DNA of 36,645 nt. Origin: Allomyces macrogynus ATCC 38327. Taxonomy: Eukaryota; Blastocladiomycota; Blastocladiomycetes; Blastocladiales; Blastocladiaceae. How positions within the stretch are numbered: position 1 is the stretch's first letter; each line of letters opens with the position of its first letter. The stretch is taken from contig GG745334.1 in the NCBI GenBank assembly GCA_000151295.1, positions 1,730,049 through 1,766,693 of the forward strand, given 5' to 3'. Of the stretch, positions 22,891 through 33,192 are shown piece after piece. Under the pieces are notes generated by a model. That model saw only the letters and a list, made by a program, of their open reading frames with translations, was not told the origin of the DNA and ran no database searches. Both the position numbers and the translations under genes were made by a program.

Positions 22891-24507
22891 TCACAACAAA
22901 TCAAATCGCTCCGCATCATGCACCAACACCACCTTTCTCCACCCCCTTCCTCCCTCTTCCCTCACTTTCAACTCGCCGTTCACCAAATCCACCGCATCCT
23001 CATCCAACACCCCACCCGCCGCGGCAATCCCAACATACGCCCGATCCCCTGCATCCAGCACACTCCCACTCGCCATCATCACCACCGCGACTCTATCATA
23101 CCTTGGCTGCACGCGCGGCCCGTGCACGTCCAGCCGCCTCGGCCCGCCATGCTCACCACCCATCATCACCCGCACGAGCTGCGTTGGCAGCCCACCGCAC
23201 GGATTCGGCCCTGCACGCACATGCACCGTCAGCGTGTCCACACGCGTGAGTGCAAGTTGCGCCGCGGGGATCGGTAACCCGACGTCCCCCGCGGCCGTCC
23301 CGTCATTGTCGACGTCGTCCGTGTACGCGAGAACAAGATCGCGCAGGTTGGTTAGGACGTGCGTGAGCAGGTGGGCCAGTGCGGCACGGTCCGTGCGTTG
23401 AGCGGCGCTCACGCCGGTGATGTTGAGTCGGGTCAGCGACGGCGCGTGCGTGGCCCAGACGGATTCGTCGGTCGGGAAACTTGGAACAAACGTGTTGGCG
23501 AGGTCCAAGTCCGTCAGTGGCGGGAGCGCGCGGAGTAGAGAGGGGAGGGCGTGCGGGTGCCGGAGCCGCGCGCCAGCCATGTGCAGTGATTGGAGAGCGC
23601 GAAGTCGGTGCGCCATGGCCGCCGTAATGAGGGCGTCGATGCACGCGGGGTCGTTGAAGAGCACGGTCATGCCGGACAAGTCGAGGTGCGCCCATTGCGC
23701 GAGGGCGGATGCGATGGCGTCTTGGTACGACGGGAGCGCGGTCGACGAGGTGGGCGTGTCGTTGGGACCGTGCAGGATCGCGACGAGCAGGGCGTGGTCC
23801 AGCGCATACTCGCATTCGACGACGGCGAGCGAGGTGAGGTTCGGGTTGGGCGGCCACGCGTCGCGAGAATCGATTGCGCCGAGGAGTTGCAGGAGGAGAC
23901 GCGTGCCGCGCGGGGTCAGGTTCGGGCACCGGCGCAGGGTGAGGGCCTCGAGATGCGCGAACGGCCGCTGCGGGTCGGAAGCAGCCGTGTGCTTGCCCTT
24001 GCTAAGCTTGCCCGTAAGCTTGCTCGATACGGCAGCGGCTGGCGCAAACCGCATGGCCAACGTGTCGAGGCACTCGTCCGAGAGCACCTGCACGCGGTTG
24101 AGCTCGAGCCTCGTCACATTCGGGCAAATAACCGCCAGTTGCCCGAGCCAGTCGTCGTTGACGGGATCGCTCGACGTGACAAACGACGGTTCCTTGATGT
24201 CGGCGACGCGCAACGTGCGCACAAACGACCCGAGCGCGGGCACCGACGACGTGTCGGACGACGGGGGCTGCAAGCAGTCGAGAAGGGCCGCGAGCTTGCT
24301 GCGCGACGGGACCGTCACGTCGTGGTAGTGCGCTCGCGCAGCGGCAAAGTACCACTCGCGGCAGACGGGGCCGAGATGGCGCACGAGCTCGATGCGGCCG
24401 CCAGGCAGGTACCGGTGCAGGCGCGGCAGGAGCACGGCGGTCCATGCGGCCGTGCATAGGTCGGGTACGGCGTCGATATCGTCAAAGGCGGGAGGTGTCG
24501 TGTCCAT
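22891..24507 (-). CDS. F-box/LRR-like protein, single exon
   Basis: One uninterrupted frame of 538 codons from ATG 24507. Near the N-terminus (about residues 10-60) is a degenerate F-box-like helix set ending VCREWYFAAARAHYHDVTVP, where the VCREW core resembles the F-box consensus. The rest shows irregular leucine-rich repeats: CPNVTRLELNRVQVLSDECL, HLEALTLRRCPNLTPRGTRL, LRALQSLHMAGARL, LTDLDLANTFVPSF and SLTRLNITGVS. Such proteins usually bind substrates for SCF ubiquitin ligases, but Skp1 binding is inferred only. The C-terminal 100 residues have no recognised motif. An upstream in-frame extension to 24693 is possible but the ATG at 24507 is a better start. The gene is divergent from the E1 gene, with 390 bases between start codons. 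No frameshift or intron. Paralogous in type to 27518-30564 and to the two decayed genes at 33-36 kb. Confidence 0.72.
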   Translation of the reverse strand: MDTTPPAFDDIDAVPDLCTAAWTAVLLPRLHRYLPGGRIELVRHLGPVCREWYFAAARAHYHDVTVPSRSKLAALLDCLQPPSSDTSSVPALGSFVRTLRVADIKEPSFVTSSDPVNDDWLGQLAVICPNVTRLELNRVQVLSDECLDTLAMRFAPAAAVSSKLTGKLSKGKHTAASDPQRPFAHLEALTLRRCPNLTPRGTRLLLQLLGAIDSRDAWPPNPNLTSLAVVECEYALDHALLVAILHGPNDTPTSSTALPSYQDAIASALAQWAHLDLSGMTVLFNDPACIDALITAAMAHRLRALQSLHMAGARLRHPHALPSLLRALPPLTDLDLANTFVPSFPTDESVWATHAPSLTRLNITGVSAAQRTDRAALAHLLTHVLTNLRDLVLAYTDDVDNDGTAAGDVGLPIPAAQLALTRVDTLTVHVRAGPNPCGGLPTQLVRVMMGGEHGGPRRLDVHGPRVQPRYDRVAVVMMASGSVLDAGDRAYVGIAAAGGVLDEDAVDLVNGELKVREEGGRGWRKVVLVHDAERFDLL

Positions 24508-24897
24508 GGTCTTGTTCTTGGCCTGCTGTGTCCTTGATGGCGGTGCTGCAGCGCGTCGTGGAGAGCGTGGAACGCAGACTGAGCGGGTGGAGAGAGTGGC
24601 GACGCGTTGTGCAGCCCCGGATCGCGCGGTACTTGGCGTCTGGAAGGTTCGCATGCATCGCGAGCGCAGGTTGCAGTCCAAGATGGTGACCAAGACGTGG
24701 ACGGCGGGTGGCGGCTATGCTTTGCAGAGCTGAACACATGGTTGGTGGTGGAGTGCCTCAAGCTTCGCAACGGCACAGCTGACAGCGCCTGACCTCGTCA
24801 ACACATTCAAAAACGCCGCTTGACCACCACCGGCCGCAGAAAGATCAATCCACGATCAACTCGCACACCACCAACCCCAACACCAACACCACCAACC
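24508..24897. promoter_or_regulatory. Divergent promoter interval
   Basis: 390 bases between the start codons of the minus-strand F-box/LRR gene and the plus-strand E1 gene, so both promoters must lie here. The E1 side is an A/C-rich, G-poor leader (CACCACCAACCCCAACACCAACACC) ending ACCAACCATGG, a good start context. No TATA element is visible. Confidence 0.5.
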
Positions 24898-26815
24898 ATG
24901 GACCCGATGGACGTCGACGCGCCCGCCGCCGCCGCCGCGCGCGCATTGCGCCCCTACCGCGTCGTCCTCGCCGACATCGAGGGCACGACGACCGACATTG
25001 CCTTTGTCCACAACGAGCTCTTCCCCTACGCGCGCGCGCACCTGCCCGCCTACGTGCGCCAACACGCGTCCGACCCGGCCGTCCAAGCGATCCTGCGCGA
25101 CCTGCACACCCAGTCCCTCGCCGACGCACAAGCCGCGAAGCAGCCCAAACCGTCCCCGATCTACGCCGACTTTGCCCCAGTCACGTCCCCGACCGACCTC
25201 GACTCGGCGATCGCGCACCTGCAATGGCTGATGCGGCACGACGTGAAACGTGGCCCGCTCAAGTCGCTGCAAGGTCTCGTCTGGGCGGCCGCCTATGCGA
25301 CGCGCGCCGTGCAGGGCCACATTTACCCCGACGTTGTACCCGCGCTCCTCGCCTGGCGCCACCTCGATGTACCCGTCTCCATCTACTCGTCCGGTTCCGT
25401 CCCGGCGCAAAAGTTGCTCTTTGGGCACTCGACTTACGGCGACCTGCAGCCGTATTTCGCTGACTACTTTGACACGGCCGTTGGCGCCAAGGTCGCACCG
25501 CAGTCGTACGCGACTATCTTCAACCGGCTCAATGCCGACTTTGCCCAGCGCAACCTCGTCCCGCTCGCGCCGTCCGACATTTTGTTCTTGAGCGATAACG
25601 GTGCCGAACTCGTGGCCGCGCGCCGGATCGGGATCCAGGCCGTGCTCGTCGTGCGCGAGGGCAACTCGGTCGTGACCGAGGACGCGAAACGCGAGTTTTT
25701 TGACCGTGGCGGCGTTTGGCGAACTGTTTGCGCCGCACGTGTTCAATGTGCTGGATAAGCAGCGGCCGAACGGGCCGATTGATGCGGTCGAGCCGGGGTT
25801 GACGTCGGCGAGCGCGATTGCCGCGGCCGCGCCGGGGCTCGGGATGCCGGCGGCGCCGGTGGTGGCGGTGGTGGGGAAGGAGACGGAGGCGCCGTTCATG
25901 ACCAAGAAGCAACGCAAGGCGTTGGCGCGCGAGCAAGAGCAGAAGCAGCAGGAGCAGAGGCAGCAGGCCAAGCAGCAGCAGCAGCAGGAGCAGAAACAGG
26001 GGCAACCGCAGCAGACGCAGCACCAGCCGCCCAAGCAGCAGCCGCCGCAGCCGAAGAAGCAGCAGCCGCACCAACAGCAGCCGCCCAAGCAGCAGCAACC
26101 GCAGAACCAGAAGAGGCAGAACCAGAACCAGCAAAACCAGCAGCAGCAACCTGCCTCGAAGCCGCAACAGCAGCAACAACAAAAGCAGCAGCAGCCGCCC
26201 GCACCGCAACCACCAACGCCGCAGCCAGCCGCGCCTGGTGCTGCCCCTTCCGTTACGACCACCACCACCGGCGTCTCGACGCAGTCTTCGGTCGCGGCTG
26301 CCGCGGTTCCCGCCGCGCCGGAGACTGACGCGCCCAAGCAGGGGAAGAGGAGGAGTCAGCGCGTAAAGCAGATGACCGACGATGCGGCGGCGTCCGACGC
26401 GACGCCGTCGTCGGCTCCTGCGGCCGAGGACGTGCCGATCAAGGCTGAGCCGACGACTCCCGCAGCCGCACCTGCCGTGATCGAGCCCGTCGTCGCTCCT
26501 GCTGCGGCTTCCACGGCCGCTGAACCCGCCACTCCCGCACCTGCACCAATGGCTGCTCCCGCTGCCGCACCGATCGCGACCCCCGTCCTGGCCGCTGCCG
26601 CGAACCCGGCACCGGCAGCCAAAGTCGCGCCAAAACCGGCTGCGGCGACACCAAAGCAGCCACCCAGGCCCGCGGGGGCTCCGCGCGCGACGCCGGCCAA
26701 GCGGAAGCGCGAGCAGCAGCCGAGTACGCCGGCAGACAACGGCAAGAGGAACGGTGCACCGGGTCGGTCGACGCCGATGGCGACGCGCAGTAAGCGCGCC
26801 AAGGTGAACGAGTAG
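24898..26815 (+). CDS. UTR4: Enolase-phosphatase E1 (methionine salvage) with a long low-complexity tail; one frameshift at a T6 run
   Basis: HAD-superfamily enzyme of the methionine salvage pathway: enolises 2,3-diketo-5-methylthiopentyl-1-phosphate and removes the phosphate. Residues about 20-285 are the E1 fold: motif I VLADIEGTTTDIAFVHNELF, motif II IYSSGSVPAQKLLFGHS, a downstream Lys in GAKVAPQSY, and motif IV LFLSDNGAELVAA. The C-terminal helix TVAAFGELFAPHV matches the family's end (SLITSFSELY), but it is one frame away: GAG-TTTTTT-GAC at 25693-25704 needs one T fewer. After correction the frame runs on about 350 residues: a Lys/Gln/Glu helix (TKKQRKALAREQEQ), about 90 residues dominated by Gln, Pro and Lys, then Ala/Pro-rich sequence, ending with basic clusters KRKR and RSKRAK. 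Human E1 is 261 residues. Unshifted, the protein would stop at 25758 with a scrambled last helix. Enzyme identity is secure; tail function unknown. Confidence 0.92.
25930..26225 (+). repeat. Gln/Pro-coding low-complexity region in the E1 tail
   Basis: Imperfect CAG/CAR-rich DNA encoding Gln-rich sequence with interspersed Pro, Lys and Asn (for example PPKQQPPQPKKQQPHQQQ). In contrast to the pure CAG tract at 289-447, codons are mixed CAG, CAA, CCG and AAG, which suggests an older tract or selection on the amino acids. Confidence 0.8.
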
Positions 26816-27517
26816 ATGAGTAAGGTGGTGGAGAATGTGCAAATGGCGTTTAGCAATCGCTCAATGTATTTTGTTGATGTCCACACCGAGCACTTTGGAA
26901 CCCGACTGTCAGTCAAGCAAGTCCAGTCGCGTTCCTTACTCGACACGTGTCAGATTTGGATGCGGGACGTGCTGCGATCCTCTTGCGAAAAGACTGACTG
27001 CTTGTTGCCCATGGTGGGTTGGCGGGGCCGGGTCGCGCGTCCGCGGGATCGGTTTGGGTGGGCAAGGTGGTATTCAGTGCTCTTAATATATTGCGGGCGA
27101 TCGCAGCAAGTTCTGATGCGATTATTCAAGAGCCGCAGCAAGGGCGATGCTGTTGCGCTGCGCCGACGCGCTGGTCGTTTGCTGCCAAGCCATATCGAGA
27201 GGAGTGCGTCACAGTCACGCGATCGCGTCTTTGGAGGGTCGCACGCGTTTCGCTGACGGCCGTTTGCACCAAAGATCACCGCCACAGCCGACTGCAGTAC
27301 GGCCCGCACCAGCCGCGCCAGCAACGGCGACGCCGGCCGCCGACGACCCATGCACGACGGCGGTGGCGCACACTCTGTCCACCCGCACTGGCCCCGACTT
27401 GCCGCACTCGACCGGACTGACCGCCCGCCACGCGACCGCCAAGCCTTCGAGCACGCCGCGACCTCCGACCGCGTTCACCCGTCCCTGCTTGCAAGATCAG
27501 CGCAAGCAGCAGCTACC
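26816..27517. other. Intergenic region between E1 and the large F-box/LRR gene
   Basis: 702 bases with no convincing coding frame. The first 180 bases are more A/T-rich and should contain the E1 3' end. CTTAATATAT at 27081-27090 is a possible TATA-like element, about 430 bases before the next start. The last 230 bases are C-rich, consistent with a promoter or leader. Confidence 0.4.
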
Positions 27518-30500
27518 ATGGACCCGCTCTCTACGATCGCCGACATGGTGGCTGCGCCGGTCGACCATTCCGCGGGCAGCAACCACGCCAGTGGCCAGCC
27601 ACGCCTTGCGCGCCAGCCATCGGGCCTGCCGTCGAGCACCAGTACCTGCACCTCCGACGCTGCACCACTCCTCTCCACCGCCTACGGCGAACTCGCTCCA
27701 TCGCCAAGCTTCATGTCCACCGCGTCCGACGCGCACATCGACACCCATCTGTTTCTTCCCGCCGAGCTCATCCACGCAGCCCCCAGCCCCAAGCCTATCA
27801 CCATCCTCGACCTACCCAAGGAACTCATCGAATCGATTGTTCTGTGGGCTGCGCGGTCGCTCCCGCTTCCGACCGTCCCACTGCACTTTGCCCAGCCAAC
27901 CCTCGACGCCGCGCCGACACCCTGTGTGCGCGCAGTAGCCCGTGCCGTTGCGCGCACCTGCCGCGCGCTTGACAAGGCCGTACACGCGCTGCTCTGGCGA
28001 CACGTTGTCTTCCGTGCCACAGCCGAGACCGACCGGTGGGTGCTTGCGCATTGGGACGATTTTGAGGGTGGTGTGTTTTATGGCGCGGACGGGCCGGCGC
28101 ACCGCGATGTGTGCAAGTGGGCGCGGCACATTACGGTGGACTTGGCGCGCGGCGTGTCGCTCGGGAGAAACGCGACCGAGGCGGCAGGTGGTCGGTCACG
28201 GCAGGCGAGTGTATACATGGCGGCTAGAACGGTGGTTCCCGGTGCATTCCCCGGTTCCGTGGGGGCATCCGCCGCTGCTCAGGCGAGCGAGCCGATTTCA
28301 GATCAGCAGCAGCTTCAAGGTACTGGACGCGATTGGCTGTGAGTGGCACCACGATCGACCGCTGACCCATCGCAACAGACCACTTCCCCGCCGACTGGCT
28401 GCACTTTCCCGCCCACTGCACGCACATGCGCACGCTCACCTTGCGCACGCGTGCCATGCTCGACGCCAGCGCGCTCGCGCAACTCATTACCGCCATCTCT
28501 GCGCCGACCCTGACCACGCTCGAGCTCGTCGACACCAAGTTCGTTCTTCTCGCGGGGGTCACCGATGCGGCCTCACTCGCGAACCTGACCACCGTGCGGC
28601 TGCGGTTTGTCGGGACCATCCCGCATCTGCGCTTCTCGGCGCGCTTGCGGTCATTGACCATCGACTCGTCGGAGCTCACGCTCGAAGCGCTCATGGACCT
28701 ATGGCAGATGCCACACCTCGACTCGGTCGCGCTGCACCATGTCCGGCAAGCGACGCAGTCGGCCGCGCACGTCATGCACGCGGCGGGGCTCGCTTTGACC
28801 GAATCCGAAACGGGCGACGGCAACGACGACTACGATCCGCGGTCGCACCCGCTGTGTTGGCGCCGCGTGCTCCTACTCGACACGCCGTTCGCAATGATCG
28901 AGGACCTCATCCTCCCCTCGCTCGACCTCCTCGCGCTGCACTCGATCGCACGCGTGACGCGTCTCCCGTTCCCGTCCGTCACCCAACTGCACCTGTGCGG
29001 GTGCCGCGCCGTGTTCCCGACCGCCGTCGCCGACCTCGTCACGCGCATGCCGCGGCTGGCGCGACTGCAAGTCCTGCACACGACGTTACCCGCGATGGAA
29101 GACGACTTCCCCGACGGCAACGCTGGCGGGACAACCAACAGTTTGCGCACCGCCCGGCGCCAACTCGACTGGCTCGCCGTCTGCGCCGGCGGCGCCGCGC
29201 ACGCGCTCGGCGGCACCACGTCCGTCCTGGACGTGTTCAGCGCGCATCGACTCGTGTACCACCCGCGGACTCCCCTCGTCGCGCCGGCGCGCGCGCACGT
29301 GCCCGACGCCGCGCGCCACTTGGCGCGGCAACGCGCGGTCCTGCAGGCGGCGGATACCGTCGCGCTGAACCTGCTCAGCCGGCCGTACATCACGGACGTG
29401 GTCGAGGCGCTCGCGTCGGCGCCGGACGTGACGGGGATCGAGTGGCTCGGCGCGTTCGAGGACGCGGTGCCACGGATCGCGTTCCCGTGGATGACGACGG
29501 CCGTGTTCTGTCACTGGACGTGCGCGAACGTGCGCCGGGATTTAGGCCTGTTTGCGGCGTTGGAGAAGTTGGTCGTGCATTTACCGCTGACGCGGCCGTG
29601 GCGGAGGCCGCAGTGCGACTGTGATCTCGCGCGGCCGAGGAGTCGCACCGTGACGGTGGCGGCGGCGGGAATGCCCGCGGCACTGGGCGCGCCCATAGCG
29701 ACCGCCGTTCCGGACGCCGAGCATCCCTGGACGCCGCCATTGTCGACGAGCACCTCGTCCGCGTGTCTTGCGTGCGCGTCCCGTGGCGGTGCGCGCGATG
29801 CCGAGGTGCCCGACGATACCACGGTCGCTGACGCCGAGATCCAAGCGCTGTACCGCGACGCCTGGCGGCAATGCCCGACATTGCGCGCGATTGCCGTGTC
29901 GATGCGGCACGATGCGGGCGCGCGACTCGTTGGGTGGTTTTCGACGGGTGGGACCGAACCGAAATCGCTAGCGACCATGGCAGCGGCCGTGCACGCGGCA
30001 GCCTCCGCGGAGCCGTACGTGCCGCAAGACCGACAGCAGGGACATCAGCGGACGCGCACGGTGACGGGGGGCGGCTTTGCGGTCGGCGCGGCGCACATGG
30101 ACGTGCACTGGAACGCCGCGTCGCGCGCGCACAGTCGGCGTGCGAGTACCGTCTTGGATATCAGCGCCGCGCCGGTTCCAGATTCACGCACGTGGCTGCA
30201 CTGGTCGGGTGCACCGACCGCACCTGCGACCCCGCGGTCCACGACGTTCACCCTCCCGACCGCACTCGCCGGGTTGACCATCGCCGTCGACACGCCGCAC
30301 GCGCCAGTGTTTCGCGTCAACGTCCGCCGTCACGTCGATCCCGCTGTACGGTTCGCGATGGCGCGCTCCATGATCGGGGACGATGTGCAGCGGGACCCGC
30401 GCGCGGCGTTTGGGCCGGCGGCGGCGGCGGTGGGGCAGGACCCGCGGGCCGACGCGGGCGGGTTCTTGGCGGAGCCCGGGATGGGCGCGCCGGGCGTGAG

Positions 30501-30564
30501 TGCAGAACATTCGAGGGTCGCGCGGAGCGGGGTGACGTGCGTGGCGGTGTTTCGGCGCGGGTGA
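27518..30564 (+). CDS. Large F-box/LRR-like protein; join(27518..28319,28379..30564)
   Basis: Two exons joined by a 59-base GT-AG intron (donor GTACTG, acceptor CGCAACAG); the split Asp codon restores the frame, giving about 995 residues. After a Ser/Ala-rich N-terminus an F-box-like segment begins near residue 92: KPITILDLPKELIESIVLWA, then RAVARTCRALDKAVHALLWR. Exon 2 contains leucine-rich repeats (MRTLTLRTRAMLDASALAQL, TLTTLELVDTKFVLL, RLRSLTIDSSELTLEALMDL, LPSLDLLALHSI, SVTQLHLCGCRAVFP). The last 300 residues are Ala/Pro/Arg-rich without a clear domain. By analogy it would be a substrate adaptor of an SCF ubiquitin ligase; partner and substrate are unknown. Same general architecture as 22891-24507 and the remnants at 33-36 kb. 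No frameshift. The exact splice and the start codon are inferred from frame and context only. Confidence 0.72.
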
Positions 30565-30998
30565 GGGTGAAAGGGGAGTTGGGCGAGAGGGTGATCGGCG
30601 GGGATCGTCGGGCCGCGGGTCGCCGGGGGCCCAGAGGGCATGAGAGAAGAAGGTTTACGGGAGGGAGGGACGCGCGAAGTGCGTGCACAGCCATCATATA
30701 TACCATCAGTGATCTAAGGTCGATGCGCGGCGTGGAGGATCTTGGCGATAACGCCGTGGAGGCCGCTTCGATCACGGCCGCGCGCGTCCCACTGGTCAGC
30801 ACGTTTCCTGGTACGGCAGGCCGCTGAAGCGCGTCGTTGAACGATGTGGAAATGTGCGCGGCGGTGTCGGGGCGTTGCCAGCCGATGGCGCGGCCCACGG
30901 TCGGGTCCTGCAAATGGCCATTTCAACGCGTCACGCCCTGCCGGCCGGCCCTCTCTCTCCCTTGTTTGCAACAACCGACAACCGACCACACCATCGCC
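30565..30998. other. Intergenic: promoter region of the endopolyphosphatase
   Basis: 434 bases. A/T-rich CATATATACC at about 30695-30704 is a possible TATA-like element, about 300 bases before the start codon. No coding frame is convincing. The last 50 bases are A/C-rich (ACAACCGACAACCGACCACACC), with a CGCCATGAGG start context. Confidence 0.4.
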
Positions 30999-32908
30999 AT
31001 GAGGCGAGAATCTCCACCACCACTTCTGCCACGCCTGCTCGCCATCACAATCGTCTCGCTCGTCCTAGCCGCGTCCACCGCATCAAGTCGCAGCAGCGTC
31101 GCGGCCGCGGCGCCCGCTCGGCCGCCCCGCGAACACGTTGAGTTTGCACCCGCCGACACTCCGCGCCATGCTGCCCTGCAATCCAGCTCGCGGCACCGCG
31201 TGCGCCCGTGGACCGACCAGCAGCAACAGCACGACGACGTCGCGCCATGGCCGAGCGCGGCGGGCGCGCTCGAGGGCGCAGCCGCAAATGTCAACAACGT
31301 CCAGCCAGCGTACGAGTTTTGGCAACTGACCGACGCGCATCTCGGTCCGTACCCACTTTCCTCATCCACACTCCATGTATCCCCTCCTTTCATTATGATC
31401 TCACGCGCTCCGCCCATCAACAGACATGCACTACGTCCCCGGCACCGCGACCAACGCCACCTGCCACGGCCACCCGCTCCCCTCGGCCCTCTCGTCCTAC
31501 ACGCCCAATAAGTCGCCCATTGCGGGTCTCTACGGCGCGCCGCTCACGCAATGCGACGCGCCCACGGCATTGCTCGACCGCACGCTCGCGTTCGTGCGTC
31601 GTGCGACAACGAAATGGGGCCGTGGCGGGGTCGAATTTGTGGTCTGGACGGGCGACGGCGTGCGGCACCCGACCGACCGCAGTATGCCGCTGTCGTACGC
31701 CGAAGTCGTGGGCGTGCACCGGTATTTGGCGTCGCAGGTACGGGGGACGGTGCCCGTGGAGGTGCCGGTGATTCCGACGATTGGGAATAACGGTGCGGTC
31801 CTGGTCTGTGGTGGGGGATTCGAGAGCGAGAGTCTCATCGCGCGTGAATGCCGACGGTAGACGTGTTCCCGCACAATTCGCTCGCGCCGCACTCGAAACT
31901 CCTGCACGCGCTATCGCACGTCTGGGTGCCGTTCATCCCCGCCGACCAGGTCGAGTCGTTCAAGGCCTACGGCGCGTTTGTCGTACCCGTTCGTGACCCA
32001 GAGCTGGGCACGTTTGGGCTCAGCGTCGTCTCGATCAACACCATGTGGTTCTACCCGGGCAACCCGTACGCGGCCGAATGTACTGGCGGGAACACGGTCG
32101 TCGGTGACGTGCACTTGGCGTGGCTCGAGCAGGTGCTCAGGACGGCCAAGGAGGAGCGGCGGCAGGTGTATGTGATTGGCCACGTCCCGCCGGCGCGCGA
32201 GCACTGGTACCGGCGGTGCCTGGCGCGGTACGCGTCGGTGGGTTGGGGCGGTTTTAGCGACGTTGTCGTTTGCGCAAACTCTTCGGGTCCGTTTCCCTCT
32301 CCTTCCCAGGTGGAGAACCAAGCCCTGACCTTTGCGATACGGATAGGCACGTCAACCTCGACCATTTCGTCCTCGTCGGCGCCGAAACCGCACCAGCCAA
32401 TGCCGCTCTGACCCTGATCCCCACGCGGCACACCGGCGACGAGCACCCCGTCAAGCACGCCGCGACTGTCCGTCGACATTTCACGCAGCACTTGCTTTCC
32501 GCCACGACCGCACTGCACCGGGACCAAACGGGCCCAATCCCAACGGCCACGCCCAACCTGACCGTGGCCCTCGTATCCCCGTCGATCATTCCCAACTACT
32601 TACCCTCGGTGCGCCGGTACGCGGCAACCTTGCGGTCCGGGTCGCACGTGCTCAGCGATTACACGCAGTACCTATGGAATATTTCGGACGCCAGCACGTG
32701 GACAACCGCAACGGATTTTGTCGTCGAGTACAGCGCGCGCGACGCGTACGGGCTTGCGCGGTTGGACGCGGCCGAGTACGTGCGGCTCGCGTGGGCGCTG
32801 ATGGGACGGACGGCGGTAGGTGTGGGCGAGGAGGACCGGGATCTCGAGGCCGTGCGGGACCGGTTCTGGCGGTACTTCGCCGTGAGCACGGGCGTGAGCG
32901 AGTTTTGA
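30999..32908 (+). CDS. PPN1: Endopolyphosphatase (PPN1-like) metallophosphoesterase; four exons
   Basis: Cuts long inorganic polyphosphate chains in the vacuole. Model: join(30999..31344,31424..31792,31861..32290,32347..32908), about 568 residues; yeast Ppn1 is 674. A hydrophobic segment near residues 9-28 (LLPRLLAITIVSLVLAASTA) would be the signal anchor. Calcineurin-like metal-binding motifs appear in order: DxH in FWQLTDAHLD (the D-MHY junction is made by splicing), WTGD, GNND (again completed by splicing, giving GNNDVFPHN) and GHVPP. The PPN1-type SINTMWFYPGNPYAAEC follows GNND, whereas acid sphingomyelinase-like relatives differ there. Introns 1 and 2 (79 and 68 bases) are secure because they rebuild conserved residues. 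Intron 3 (56 bases) is less certain: the family's GHxNxDHF motif reads PHVNLDHF at that junction, so its donor may be misplaced or a base may be wrong. C-terminal cysteine and glycosylation details were not examined. Confidence 0.87.
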
Positions 32909-33192
32909 GGGTTCAAGTGGGATGGGCGGACGGAGCGCGTCTCGCGGGCGGGTGCGTGAAATGTACATATTCTTCAGTCCTATTGATTGCCGACCATCTT
33001 TTCGCCTAACCACGAAGCGCGGGCCGAGGACGAAGGGGCCATGGGATCCGGTTCACCTGAACCTCGGGGAGAACGAAGACGCAAACACTCTGGTTGACAG
33101 TCGTCGTTTTTGTTGAACGTGGAGGCTCGGTCGAAACACACCCTTGAGCGACCAGGATCAGACAGCGTCGCCCAGCCATACATGTCTATCGC

